Assembly: GCA_024404815.1 (NCBI GenBank)
Contig: JAKSPL010000012.1
Span: forward strand, 1-51,619
Length of the DNA: 51,619 nt
Direction of reading: 5' to 3'
DNA from: Oscillospiraceae bacterium
Lineage (GTDB): Bacteria; Bacillota; Clostridia; Oscillospirales; Ruminococcaceae
The notes under the pieces were generated by a model, which saw only the letters and a list, made by a program, of their open reading frames with translations, did not search any database and was not told the DNA's origin. The translations under genes and the position numbers were made by a program. Below are positions 8,205 to 17,330 of this stretch, one piece after another. Within the stretch, counting starts at the first letter, position 1; each line of letters opens with the position of its first letter.

Positions 8205-9314
8205 TTAGCCGACAACGCCCTCACGGGTGATGACAGAAGTACCGCCCATCGCCGTCAGATAGCGATAGAATTCGGTCTTGTCCTGACACTTTTCGAGTGC
8301 GTCGATCTCGTTGACGGTGTTGTTCTTGACCAGACGAGCAAGCTCCTGGTCAAGGCACATCATGCCGTGTGCTTTACCTGCCTGAATGCTGGAAAGGATC
8401 AGGTGGATCTTACCTTCACGAATCATTGCAGAGATAGCGTCCGTAACAGCGAGAATTTCCATCGCTGCGATACGGCCAGTACCGTTTTTCAGCGGCAGCA
8501 GCGTCTGGGACACAACACCGACCAGAACGTTTGCGAGCTGGGTACGGATCTGTACCTGCTGGTGCTCAGGATAAACGTCGATGATACGGTTGATGGTGTC
8601 AGGCGCAGAGGTGGTATGCAAGGTCGAGAATACCAAGTGACCGGTTTCAGCAGCGGTAATAGCAGCCTGAATCGTTTCAAAGTCACGCATCTCACCGACG
8701 AGGATAACGTCAGGGTCTTCACGAAGAGCAGCTCTCAGAGCCATTGCGAAGCTCTCAACGTCAGAACCGACCTCACGCTGATTGATCATGCAGCGCTTGT
8801 GCTCGTGAACGTACTCGATCGGGTCTTCGATGGTGATAACATGTGCGGACTTGTTGCAGTTGATGTAGTCGATCATGCCTGCGAGGGTTGTGGACTTACC
8901 GGAACCTGTCGGGCCGGTGATGAGCACAAGACCACGGGGACGCATTGCAAATTCAGCCATGACAGGCGGCATGAACAGGTCATCCAGCGTCGGGATATCA
9001 TTGCGCAGCAGACGAATTGCGATCGCTGCGTGGTCGCGCTGGAAGAAGATATTACAACGATGACGGAAGTTGTTTCTGGTGACATACGAGAAGTCGGTGT
9101 CGATGTGCTGCGTAACGGTCTTACGCTGACGCTCGTTGGTCATCTGGTCGATGATCTCACCGATCATTTCGTCGGTCATTTCAGGGTAGCTGGACATTTT
9201 ACGGAGCTGACCATGCAGACGAACGACGGGGTTGATGCCGACGGTGAAGTGCAAGTCAGAGCAGCCGAGGGAACGGACATCGTCCAGAATTTTATTGATG
9301 TTAATAACAGCCAT
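8205..9314 (-). CDS. pilT: Twitching motility ATPase PilT
   Basis: 369 residues. A hexameric cytoplasmic ATPase that powers pilus retraction. An N-terminal PAS-like domain (about 1-100) precedes the RecA-like domain: Walker A GPTGSGKSTT near residue 134, Asp-box and Walker B DVILVGEMRD, His-box TGHLVFSTLHTTSAPDT. The C-terminal ISAMIREGK corresponds to the AIRNLIRE retraction motif, which separates PilT from PilB. The start is the ATG at 9314 with GGAGG 8 nt upstream; an ATG five codons earlier overlaps that ribosome site. The gene follows pilB by 38 nt and is probably co-transcribed with it, ending at a strong terminator. Its presence predicts dynamic, retractable pili. Confidence 0.95.
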   Translation of the reverse strand: MAVININKILDDVRSLGCSDLHFTVGINPVVRLHGQLRKMSSYPEMTDEMIGEIIDQMTNERQRKTVTQHIDTDFSYVTRNNFRHRCNIFFQRDHAAIAIRLLRNDIPTLDDLFMPPVMAEFAMRPRGLVLITGPTGSGKSTTLAGMIDYINCNKSAHVITIEDPIEYVHEHKRCMINQREVGSDVESFAMALRAALREDPDVILVGEMRDFETIQAAITAAETGHLVFSTLHTTSAPDTINRIIDVYPEHQQVQIRTQLANVLVGVVSQTLLPLKNGTGRIAAMEILAVTDAISAMIREGKIHLILSSIQAGKAHGMMCLDQELARLVKNNTVNEIDALEKCQDKTEFYRYLTAMGGTSVITREGVVG

Positions 9315-9352
9315 GGGGCTATCCTCCATTCATTTCAGTTTAAGCTACTATA

Positions 9353-11011
9353 TTATACAGCGTAGGTAACACGGACAAGCTCGTCCATGGAGGTAACGCC
9401 CTGCATAACGAGGTCAGATACGTTATCACGCAGCAGTTTGGTACCATTGCTTCTTGCGAGATTTTCGATTTCCTCTTTGCCTGCGCCGTTTGCGATCAAT
9501 GTCGAAATACCGGCAGAGCAGTGAATGATCTCGTGAATAGCAGTACGGCCGTGGTAGCCTGTGCCGCATTCCGAACAACCGACTGCATCGTAGATCGGTA
9601 CAGAGTGGTCGATGTGCATGAGTTTGTTTTCTTCAGGCGTAGACATTCTCTGCTTTCTGCACTTCGGGCAGAGAACCTTGACCAGACGCTGTGCAACAAC
9701 GCCGATGAGCGAAGAAGCGACCATGTATGCCGGAATACCCATATCGACCAGACGGACGATCGTGGAAGCAGCATCGTTGGTATGAAGTGTGGAGAGAACC
9801 AAGTGGCCCGTGATAGCAGCACGGATACCGATTTCAGCGGTCTCACCGTCACGCATTTCACCGATCATGATGATATCAGGGTCCTGACGCAGGATAGAAC
9901 GCAGAGCAGCCGAGAATGTCATGCCTGCCTTGACGTTAACCTGGCACTGGTTGATACCTTCCATCTGTTTTTCCACAGGGTCCTCAACGGTAACGACGTT
10001 AACGTCAGGACGAGCGATTGCGCCGAGTGCAGCGTACAATGTTGTAGACTTACCGGAACCGGTAGGACCTGTAACAAGGATAACGCCGTGCGGGCACTTG
10101 ATCATGCTGTTGAACAGTTCGTAGTTATAATCGGACATACCCAGATCCTGCAGACGGCGGGTTTTGATCGCGCCGGTGGAAAGGATACGGATAACGATCT
10201 TTTCGCCGTGTACCATCGGAAGTGCAGACACACGGACGTCGAGCGGAATACCGTCAACGGTCTGAGAGAAACGACCGTCCTGCGGGATACGCTTTTCAGC
10301 AATGTTCATGCCGGAGATGAGCTTCAAACGAGTAGAGAGCTGGTTCTGGACGTTACTGGAAACATTCATGAGCGGAACGAGGTCGCCGTTGACACGGACA
10401 CGGATCTGTGTATACTTCTCGAACGGCTCGATATGAATATCCGTTGCTTCCATACGGAACGCATTCTCAACGATCTGCGTAGCCAGCTTAACGATCGGGG
10501 CACTCTCGACTCTGTCCTTGGACTCGTCGTCTTCTTCGACAACCATGCCGCCCAGACCTTCGATATCGCCCAGATCAGACATCTGATAAGCTTTACCGAT
10601 TGCCTTTTTGATTGCGGAACGAGTCGCAAGAACCGGAATGGTATCATAACCGGTTTTTACCTTAATATCTTCAAGAATATTGAAGTTGATCGGGTCATCA
10701 GTTGCAACAGTCAGACGGCGGCCGGTCATATTGATTGCAATGACACAGTTCTTTTCCGCCAGATCCTGCGGGACCTTACGTGCGATTTCGCCATCGACTT
10801 CAACGCTGTTGAGATCGACATACGGAACCTTGAGCTTTCCGGAGAGTGCCTGTGCAAACTTGACATCAGTCATAAAGCCAAGCTCAACGACGACATCACC
10901 AAAACGCTTCTGGTCAGGCGATTCATGCTGCTTTTGCAGTACCTGCTGCAATTGCTCCGGTGTGATGTGACCTTCCTCGACGAGATAGTCACCGATGCGG
11001 ATGTTTCTCAT
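9353..11011 (-). CDS. pilB: Pilus extension ATPase PilB/GspE, with MshEN-like domain
   Basis: 552 residues from the ATG at 11011 (GGAGG, 6 nt spacing). Residues 1-60 hold two successive MshEN-type motifs: RIGDYLVEEGHITPEQLQQV and, after a seven-residue link, RFGDVVVELGFMTDVKFAQA. This arrangement binds cyclic di-GMP in MshE-type ATPases. A T2SSE ATPase domain follows: Walker A GPTGSGKSTT (about 313-322), Walker B DIIMIGEMRD, His-box TGHLVLSTLHTNDA. A zinc-binding tetracysteine is present (CPKC near 446, CSEC near 478). It drives pilus polymerisation with PilC at the membrane. I could not define its promoter in the 81-nt divergent gap with pilD. Confidence 0.95.
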   Translation of the reverse strand: MRNIRIGDYLVEEGHITPEQLQQVLQKQHESPDQKRFGDVVVELGFMTDVKFAQALSGKLKVPYVDLNSVEVDGEIARKVPQDLAEKNCVIAINMTGRRLTVATDDPINFNILEDIKVKTGYDTIPVLATRSAIKKAIGKAYQMSDLGDIEGLGGMVVEEDDESKDRVESAPIVKLATQIVENAFRMEATDIHIEPFEKYTQIRVRVNGDLVPLMNVSSNVQNQLSTRLKLISGMNIAEKRIPQDGRFSQTVDGIPLDVRVSALPMVHGEKIVIRILSTGAIKTRRLQDLGMSDYNYELFNSMIKCPHGVILVTGPTGSGKSTTLYAALGAIARPDVNVVTVEDPVEKQMEGINQCQVNVKAGMTFSAALRSILRQDPDIIMIGEMRDGETAEIGIRAAITGHLVLSTLHTNDAASTIVRLVDMGIPAYMVASSLIGVVAQRLVKVLCPKCRKQRMSTPEENKLMHIDHSVPIYDAVGCSECGTGYHGRTAIHEIIHCSAGISTLIANGAGKEEIENLARSNGTKLLRDNVSDLVMQGVTSMDELVRVTYAV

Positions 11012-11033
11012 ACTCAACCTCCAAAAAATAAAC

Positions 11034-11062
11034 TTGCAAAATTTGCTTTTCTGTGTTAGAAT
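11034..11062 (+). promoter_or_regulatory. Promoter of the prepilin peptidase gene
   Basis: TTGCAA (11034-11039), 17-nt spacer, TAGAAT (11057-11062). It lies in the 81-nt region divergent from pilB and gives a leader of about 25 nt. Confidence 0.8.
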
Positions 11063-11092
11063 AACAGTACAAACCATAAAGGAGGTACCGCT

Positions 11093-11995
11093 ATGTACCA
11101 AATGTTATTTCTTGCTGCACTCAAAATTGCAGCACCGCAAGGATTTGATGACTGGAAATACATGGAGCCGTCATTTTTCCTGTTTGCGATCCCGGTTGTA
11201 TTCCTCTACGGAATCTGCATTGGAAGCTTCCTGAATGTAGTCATCATTCGCCTGCCGCTTGGCGAGTCGCTGATCAAGCGCTCCTCGCACTGTATGACCT
11301 GCGGCGCAAAAATCCGCGTGATTGACCTGATTCCCGTATTCAGCTGGCTGTTTCTCAAAGGAAAGTGTCACAGCTGCGGGGAGAAAATCTCACCGCGGTA
11401 CCCGATCGTTGAAGCCCTCAATGGAATTCTCTACATTGCAGACTTCCTCGTCTTCGGCCTGACCGCGAATATGTTCATCATGTGTATTTTTACGTCAATA
11501 CTGGTGGTCGTGGGATTCATGGACTGGGATACACAGGAAATGGATCTGAGCGTACTGGCGATGATCGTTGTGCTGGTCATTCCGAGTTATTTCGTCACGG
11601 ATCTGACCATTCTCGAACGGCTCATCGGCGCAGCAGTCATCGGACTTCCGTTTTTCCTGATTGGTGAACTGACCAGACCCTACGCCAGAAAGAAAACCGG
11701 TGAAGATGTCCGCGGCATCGAGCTGGGAGATACGATTTTAATGACGTTCTCGGGGCTGCTGCTCGGTTGGAAGGCAATGGTGCCGTCCGCGTTCATCGGC
11801 ATTCTTTTTGCCGCAGTATTCGGGGCAATCCTGAAAAAGAAATCAGGCGAATCGAAATTTGCTTTCGGTCCGTATCTTTGTATGGGACTTTACATTGGTG
11901 CAATGTTCGGAACAATGCTGACCGAATGGTACATCTCAACATTACCGCAGCCTGAAACCATTGAATACGTTTCCAACTGCATACTGTTCCGATAA
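11093..11995 (+). CDS. pilD: Type IV prepilin peptidase (PilD family)
   Basis: 300 residues. Integral membrane aspartyl protease that cleaves the Gly-Phe bond of prepilins and probably N-methylates the new end. The start has GGAGG 7 nt upstream. The first membrane segment carries the GICIGSFLNVVIIRLP motif. A cytoplasmic loop has two CxxC pairs (CMTCGAK, CHSCGEK), as in zinc-binding bifunctional enzymes. Catalytic aspartates are expected in MDWDTQEM and in ELGDTILM (GxGD-like, with Leu before Gly-Asp). About eight hydrophobic segments. It is the only pilus gene on the plus strand and has its own promoter and a bidirectional terminator, so it is regulated apart from the two leftward pilus operons. 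It should process all pilins and pseudopilins of the locus. Confidence 0.93.
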   Translation: MYQMLFLAALKIAAPQGFDDWKYMEPSFFLFAIPVVFLYGICIGSFLNVVIIRLPLGESLIKRSSHCMTCGAKIRVIDLIPVFSWLFLKGKCHSCGEKISPRYPIVEALNGILYIADFLVFGLTANMFIMCIFTSILVVVGFMDWDTQEMDLSVLAMIVVLVIPSYFVTDLTILERLIGAAVIGLPFFLIGELTRPYARKKTGEDVRGIELGDTILMTFSGLLLGWKAMVPSAFIGILFAAVFGAILKKKSGESKFAFGPYLCMGLYIGAMFGTMLTEWYISTLPQPETIEYVSNCILFR

Positions 11996-12005
11996 AAAGT
12001 GTTTA

Positions 12006-12048
12006 AGAGATAGGCAGCCGGGCAACACCGGCTGCCTTTTTATCTCTC
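12006..12048. terminator. Bidirectional terminator between pilD and the pseudopilin operon
   Basis: GGCAGCCGG pairs with CCGGCTGCC, then TTTTT; the outer AGAGATA also pairs with TATCTCT. It serves pilD on the plus strand and probably the operon ending at 12060 on the minus strand. Confidence 0.88.
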
Positions 12049-12059
12049 AAATGTTTCAC

Positions 12060-13178
12060 TTATGTGGGGGTGACCTCATTCATCTTGAAATCAACAAATT
12101 CGCCGCTGTCCTCTGTTTCTTCAGGTAACGTGAAGATGAAGTAGAAACAGTTTGTGTCAAGAACTTCCGGATCATCCATGTCTGCATTCGGCAATGTGCC
12201 TGGTGCAATACCGCCATCAGCAACGTCCAAAGGACGGAATCTATTCACTTTCGTTGCCTCAAAATCAGAGCCATTATGATCTGCTTCAAGCTTTGCCGAA
12301 TCCAGTGTGATCTTAAAGTCATGACCGACACCCAGTGAACTCTCTGTTCCATTCGATTTGTCCAGAACATTCTTCATGGAAAACGAAGCGGTAGAAATCG
12401 TCGAGCAACTGGATTTTTTTAAAATACCCTGTATACCTGCATCTATATCCGCTTTAAGTTCATCTGATGTTTTCTTTCTGATTTCCGCTGCAAAAATCTG
12501 GATCTGGAAGTCCTGCGTGTTGAAATCATGTGCGATCGCATCTTTTCGATGTGCTTGGTTTGCCAAACGGAAAGAGTAATCATAATTGCCGTACATATTC
12601 CTGTTGACATACCAAGGAGTACCGTCAACCGTTGCTGCCACTTCATCGCCGTTGTCAAAATTAGGATCATAACAATCATAAGTGAACGTGTACATATCAA
12701 TTTCGCCGCGGTTCATTTCAAAATCATTATAATCCCTCAAGAGCTCCAAGTCGTTAAATGTTGTGGTATTATCTTTCGGACTCTTAGTTTTCACTCTATT
12801 GTCGAATACCATTAAACGAATTGTACCCTTTGTATCTGTGCAGTGTCTGCCTGCAAAGAAGTCATTATAGAATTCTTCGACATTGGCCAGTACTTCAGGC
12901 TTCAAAGCCTCACCACTATCTTTATCCGCGGTGGTAGCGTTTTCTTTATACGGATCATAGCCATAGAACACGCGAACGCGGTCAGCGTACTTCAGGTTGC
13001 CTTCGATCGCTCGCTTGATGTTGTCAACACAAGCAGTCGTGTTTTCGAAGTTGGTACTTCTGACAAAATAGTTTGATACAGGCTCAAGAAGCTGCAGAAC
13101 ACTAACCATGATCAGGCTGAAGATGCCCATAACAATGATCAGTTCCATAAGCGTAAAGCCCTTCAATTTCTGTTTCAT
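12060..13178 (-). CDS. Pseudopilin (prepilin N-terminal methylation site protein)
   Basis: 372 residues. The leader MKQKLKG is followed by FTLMELIIVMGIFSLIMVSV: Gly-Phe cleavage site, Glu5, hydrophobic helix. The long remaining domain (about 340 residues) is mostly polar with many Asp, Asn and Thr; I recognise no named domain beyond the pilin N-terminus. It resembles PilW/GspJ-type minor pilins in position and length class. The ribosome site is GGAAGGAG. Last gene of the pilC operon, 20 nt after the other pseudopilin gene. Minor pilins of this kind prime assembly or sit at the pilus tip. Exact role unknown. Confidence 0.82.
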   Translation of the reverse strand: MKQKLKGFTLMELIIVMGIFSLIMVSVLQLLEPVSNYFVRSTNFENTTACVDNIKRAIEGNLKYADRVRVFYGYDPYKENATTADKDSGEALKPEVLANVEEFYNDFFAGRHCTDTKGTIRLMVFDNRVKTKSPKDNTTTFNDLELLRDYNDFEMNRGEIDMYTFTYDCYDPNFDNGDEVAATVDGTPWYVNRNMYGNYDYSFRLANQAHRKDAIAHDFNTQDFQIQIFAAEIRKKTSDELKADIDAGIQGILKKSSCSTISTASFSMKNVLDKSNGTESSLGVGHDFKITLDSAKLEADHNGSDFEATKVNRFRPLDVADGGIAPGTLPNADMDDPEVLDTNCFYFIFTLPEETEDSGEFVDFKMNEVTPT

Positions 13179-13198
13179 CTGAAATCACGCTCCTTCCA

Positions 13199-14128
13199 TT
13201 ATGTCGGACTGCTGGGATTCGGGATCAGTGTCGGAGCAGAACTATCCACTGCCTTGACATTGTAACCGTCAAACGAGTAATTTGCAAATAAGTAGTAATA
13301 CCACTTTTCATCGACACCCGTTGTTTTATAATGCTCGTGAACATCCAGATTCCATATCGCATACGGTTGGTCTTTTGCTGAGTCTTCCATAGTGTATGAA
13401 CTATCAAATTCAGGATAGAATTTGATGATTACATCCACCTCAGGATTTATCCAATCATACGCAAGATTGATTGTCAGCAAATTATTTGTTTCGCCGTCTG
13501 TATAAGCATCAATAAAATCTTGGAAATCATATTCATCTTGACCCTCATCAGAACCATATGTAAGAGTACTCACATTATTTCCGTTTTTGTCGACCAAGAG
13601 ATTGGCCGGCAGTTTATCGATGAAATTATTGACAGTCGTTACTTCAATCTTTTTGATTCCAACCACGCCTTTTGTTGCGTACTCCGGAAGAGCTTTGAAG
13701 TTTCTGAGATCCCTCGACATATTCAGATTCAACTGGAACGGTGATTCACCCAAAGAACCCATGGGAGTATCATGGTGCTGATAATTCATGTAACGAAAAT
13801 GCACAGCACTCTCACTATCAGACATTGTAGTTGCACCTGACGGACTATACTCAAGGACAGCATCGTTCAGCTCGAATTTTTTGTTATGACCATAGCCGTC
13901 AAGATGACAGGATACAACAACGCCTCTCGTACTAGAAGCAGAAGTCTCTTGGTTATCCGCGATCTTTCCTTCAACGGCAATACGCTCACTCAGATGATTC
14001 GTAAATGTCATCATATTGTTGACACAGCCCATGATCTCAGCCAAGAGCAACGAAATAACACCATACACAGCAATCGAGATTACGACTTCCATTAACGATA
14101 TGCCTTTTAAGGTTTTCTTACGTTTCAT
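13199..14128 (-). CDS. Pseudopilin (prepilin N-terminal methylation site protein)
   Basis: 309 residues. The leader MKRKKTLKG is followed by ISLMEVVISIAVYGVISLLL: the residue after Gly is Ile instead of Phe, and Glu5 is present. Such a PulG/GspI-like N-terminus is still a prepilin peptidase substrate. The globular domain has no recognised family. The start has GGAGG 9 nt upstream, and the gene begins 15 nt after the pilX-like gene stops. It is likely to form a tip or priming complex with the proteins encoded on either side. Confidence 0.8.
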   Translation of the reverse strand: MKRKKTLKGISLMEVVISIAVYGVISLLLAEIMGCVNNMMTFTNHLSERIAVEGKIADNQETSASSTRGVVVSCHLDGYGHNKKFELNDAVLEYSPSGATTMSDSESAVHFRYMNYQHHDTPMGSLGESPFQLNLNMSRDLRNFKALPEYATKGVVGIKKIEVTTVNNFIDKLPANLLVDKNGNNVSTLTYGSDEGQDEYDFQDFIDAYTDGETNNLLTINLAYDWINPEVDVIIKFYPEFDSSYTMEDSAKDQPYAIWNLDVHEHYKTTGVDEKWYYYLFANYSFDGYNVKAVDSSAPTLIPNPSSPT

Positions 14129-14143
14129 AAAGTCACACCTCCA

Positions 14144-17100
14144 TTAGTTCGCGCCCTGGTGGTCATTGCCGAAGCTGCCGGATGCGCCGCCATCCAGCTT
14201 AGTTTTACTGCCTATGCCTTCGCCCATATCAAAGTTCCATGTAGGCTTGTCATCAGGCGGAGTCGTAGTAACAGTCGTTGTCTGACGGAAATAGTCGCCA
14301 ACGTAGATGCACATCGGGATGTTATTACCCTGATAGTCGTATACGCACATGGTACCGACACCGTTACAGTTGTATTTACCGGATTCCAGCGTGTATTCCG
14401 AAGAATTGTAGTACTCGCGGTATGTACAGCCGGCTTTCGACTCTGCGGTACCGGAAGGAGAATAGAACGTAGAAAGCGGCATCAATACTTCTGCACAAAC
14501 CTGGATACCGTTCTGAGCCTGATAGGTTTCGTTTGCCCAGCCAAAGACCTCAATGTTCGGAACGAGTTCGTACTTATAGCGGTCACGAATGGACAGCCCG
14601 TCAAAGCCCGACTGACCCGGATAGTACGGGTTGCTGACTACATCATATGCGCCGGCTTTGAGCTGTCTGTATGCACCGGTCGTTGTGATGTTAAATACGT
14701 TGTTCGAGATAAATCTCTGTACGGACTGAGACGAATGACCGGTATTATCCCAGGAAGTAACTGTTTGTGTCATGTTATCCAGGAAGATAACACAGTCATC
14801 TCTGTTTGCATACTTCAGGCCCTTATAATCAGGCAGTTTCACCATGTCAGCATAGGATTTCGGGTTGCTGTAATCTTTGACGCCATTGACGCCGATTGCT
14901 GCATCCGGGTAAACGGAAGAATTGTTTACGACAAAATCAATCGTGTGATTGAGATAGCCGCCGCCCGTCAATACAACAGGCATTTGTGGACCGTAAGCAG
15001 CCGTATCGACATAGAGGAATGTTCTGCTTTCGCCTGCAAACTCAGTAAGGTCGATTGTGCAGGGCTTATTGATGATGTAAGCGTCAGCAATGGTCATTGA
15101 TTCATCGCCGGTTCCATCTGCGGAGTGGCTGATGAATGTAACATTGCTCTTCGGAATGCTTGCTTTTGCAACCGCAGGAATATCATTGCCGCCATAGAAT
15201 GTGGCTTTGAATGCATCGAGACTCTGCGGAATATCACCGATCGCGCTTGCAGATTTAACCGTTTCCAGTTCTTTGATGAACGAATGCGAAGACTGTTTGC
15301 CAGCAACAGGGTATGTGCAAGGAACCCAAACTGTACCTGCATCAGAATCTTTCCGCACCACAGACCAGGTATGGCCTGCTGCGATACTTTCCTTAATCAG
15401 AGGATCCGAGTCGATATAGCCATTTGCGGTTCCGCTGTCCGGAGATGCAAGATCCCAACGGATATAGCATTCAAAGATCTCATCCAGACGGCTGCAGAAC
15501 GGGAACAGACCATAGTAGTATGCGCTGTCAGTTCCGATTGCGGTCTGATAGCCCTGATCATAGCCTTTAAATGGATTTGTCCAGAAGTCGCTTGTAGCCA
15601 TGCCCGTGACATTCAGCAGTCCGCAGTCGATGGTTGCAGGGTTTGTTGTGTCCTGACCTTTGACATAGACTCTCTGCGGGTTCGTTTGATTGCCGCTGTC
15701 ATCAACAGTAATGATGGAACCGTTATTCTGAAGTGTGCCGGCGCAGATAAACGAACCGTGAACCTTCAGAGTCACGCCATCAGCAATCGTCACAACACCG
15801 GCAGGATTCGTAAAGAGGAAGTCACCGCCGATCTCGGAATTCTTACCGAAGTTCAGAGTTGCATTGTTACAAACAATATTACCGCCAACAATGCCGACCT
15901 TGCCATAATCTGCACGGCTGACATTATTCTTGACAAACAGGGAGAGATTCGTACCCGAGTTACCGCTCAGGTCAGAATCCTGTTCCGGATCGTACAGGTA
16001 AATATCCGAATAGTTTTCACCTGAAAACATATGCTCGCCGGTGGTTGTCATGCAGCCTGCATAGATATTGACAGGCTGACCTGCGTCACCAAATGTTGTA
16101 TGGTTGAGTGTCAAACGACCGTCAACATACACATAAGCCAGCTTATTATATGGAACTGCGGGGAAGTCAGCCTGACTTTCGCCATCCAGCTGAAGTTTGT
16201 ATACAGCAGGGTTAAAGATCGACTTGAAACTTACTTCGTTTGTCGCACTGCTGCTCTTGTTCAGGTTGCCATAGAAGACAGCACCCTCGCCCGGTTCCTG
16301 GAAGTAGAAATTGGAGTGCGTAACAATTTCAAAGTTACCAACGCTGGTATACTGACCGACATTGATCATGTCGTTGCGGGAGAAGTCGTAGTCGGTATAC
16401 AAGTCGTAGTTACCTCTGCCGTTCGGCAGTGTGTTGATCTTTGAAGTCTGCGGACCAAGGCAAGCCAGGTTGTTCGAAGCAGCACCGTGAACTGCGGACA
16501 TGGTGTAGATCGCGTGTGCCTTTGAGCCGGGGTCTACGCCTTCTTCGTTCACGACCGTTGTAATCGTACCCGGAGTGTGTATGGGTGTGCCCTCCTTCAG
16601 TCCTGATATGACGTTACCCGCCGCACCATTCTCTGGAGAATTGCCGTTTGTTTCAGTATCCGGTTCTTTTTGATAGATGTAGTTGCAGATCGTGTATTCA
16701 GCCTGGTTTCTGCCCGTGCCGACAGTTGCCGTTGCTGTGATTTTCCACTGATCCTGTGCAACGACCGATGCATGTTCGTCATCCCACAGAATGTTCTTCT
16801 CGGGGAGCTTTTCAATAAAGCAGCTGACGATGGTGTCACCAGTTGAGGATTGAGGCGCAAGGTTCAGAACTCGACCGTTAGCACCTGCATCTTTATACTC
16901 GAACTCGATATCGATTGCCTTTCCGTTTTCATGTCCGGGAACAGTAATCGTTTGCGTAACCCAGTTATAGAACGATGTTTTTCCTTCAAAAGCATTTGTC
17001 GCTTCTGCGTTCGAGGGATTTACTTTATATGTATAAAGTTCTTCTGAAATCGCATCCAGAGCAGACTGACAAGCAAACTGTGCCTGCTTCTGGTAGTAGG

Positions 17101-17236
17101 TATAATACGTACGCCGCTGAGCGGACGCAGTGATGGCAAGAGTGGACAGCAGGAATACAACCATTACCATCATGATGGTAACAACCGTAAACAGGACTGT
17201 ACCCTTGACCTTTCCATTCCTATTTTGTTTTTTCAT
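14144..17236 (-). CDS. Giant PilX/GspK-like minor pilin, candidate tip protein
   Basis: 1030 residues, several times the length of PilX or GspK. The ATG at 17236 has AAAGGTGG upstream. The N-terminus KVKGTVLFTVVTIMMVMVVF forms one hydrophobic helix. After the possible cleavage Gly there is no Glu at position 5, as in GspK-type subunits that cap the filament. The next segment, RRTYYTYYQKQAQFACQSAL, fits PilX. The middle region (about 430-570) has repetitive short strands such as SEIGGDFLFTNPAGVVTIAD, like a polymer-forming beta-helix. The rest is Tyr-, Asn- and Gly-rich with no domain I know and no recognised carbohydrate-binding module. It lies in the pilC operon between pilO and the pseudopilins. 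Possibly an adhesive pilus tip; that is inference. Confidence 0.75.
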   Translation of the reverse strand: MKKQNRNGKVKGTVLFTVVTIMMVMVVFLLSTLAITASAQRRTYYTYYQKQAQFACQSALDAISEELYTYKVNPSNAEATNAFEGKTSFYNWVTQTITVPGHENGKAIDIEFEYKDAGANGRVLNLAPQSSTGDTIVSCFIEKLPEKNILWDDEHASVVAQDQWKITATATVGTGRNQAEYTICNYIYQKEPDTETNGNSPENGAAGNVISGLKEGTPIHTPGTITTVVNEEGVDPGSKAHAIYTMSAVHGAASNNLACLGPQTSKINTLPNGRGNYDLYTDYDFSRNDMINVGQYTSVGNFEIVTHSNFYFQEPGEGAVFYGNLNKSSSATNEVSFKSIFNPAVYKLQLDGESQADFPAVPYNKLAYVYVDGRLTLNHTTFGDAGQPVNIYAGCMTTTGEHMFSGENYSDIYLYDPEQDSDLSGNSGTNLSLFVKNNVSRADYGKVGIVGGNIVCNNATLNFGKNSEIGGDFLFTNPAGVVTIADGVTLKVHGSFICAGTLQNNGSIITVDDSGNQTNPQRVYVKGQDTTNPATIDCGLLNVTGMATSDFWTNPFKGYDQGYQTAIGTDSAYYYGLFPFCSRLDEIFECYIRWDLASPDSGTANGYIDSDPLIKESIAAGHTWSVVRKDSDAGTVWVPCTYPVAGKQSSHSFIKELETVKSASAIGDIPQSLDAFKATFYGGNDIPAVAKASIPKSNVTFISHSADGTGDESMTIADAYIINKPCTIDLTEFAGESRTFLYVDTAAYGPQMPVVLTGGGYLNHTIDFVVNNSSVYPDAAIGVNGVKDYSNPKSYADMVKLPDYKGLKYANRDDCVIFLDNMTQTVTSWDNTGHSSQSVQRFISNNVFNITTTGAYRQLKAGAYDVVSNPYYPGQSGFDGLSIRDRYKYELVPNIEVFGWANETYQAQNGIQVCAEVLMPLSTFYSPSGTAESKAGCTYREYYNSSEYTLESGKYNCNGVGTMCVYDYQGNNIPMCIYVGDYFRQTTTVTTTPPDDKPTWNFDMGEGIGSKTKLDGGASGSFGNDHQGAN

Positions 17237-17258
17237 GTGGCATCCACCTTTCCCGTTC

Positions 17259-17290
17259 GGCAAACCCTTTCTCTCTAAAAAGGGTTTGCC
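17259..17290 (-). other. Intercistronic hairpin before the pilX-like gene
   Basis: GGCAAACCCTTT pairs with AAAGGGTTTGCC around an 8-nt loop. No terminal T-run on the minus strand. It sits 23 nt before the ATG and may protect or process the mRNA, or adjust the dose between pilO and the pilX-like gene. Confidence 0.65.
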
Positions 17291-17330
17291 ATTTCCTCTC
17301 AATCACGTGAATAGGTATCAGGCAGGAAGA

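Noticed and set aside
9521-11059. 512-codon plus-strand frame opposite pilB
   Set aside because: Antisense of pilB with unusual amino-acid content (many His, Asp, Cys) and no start signal.
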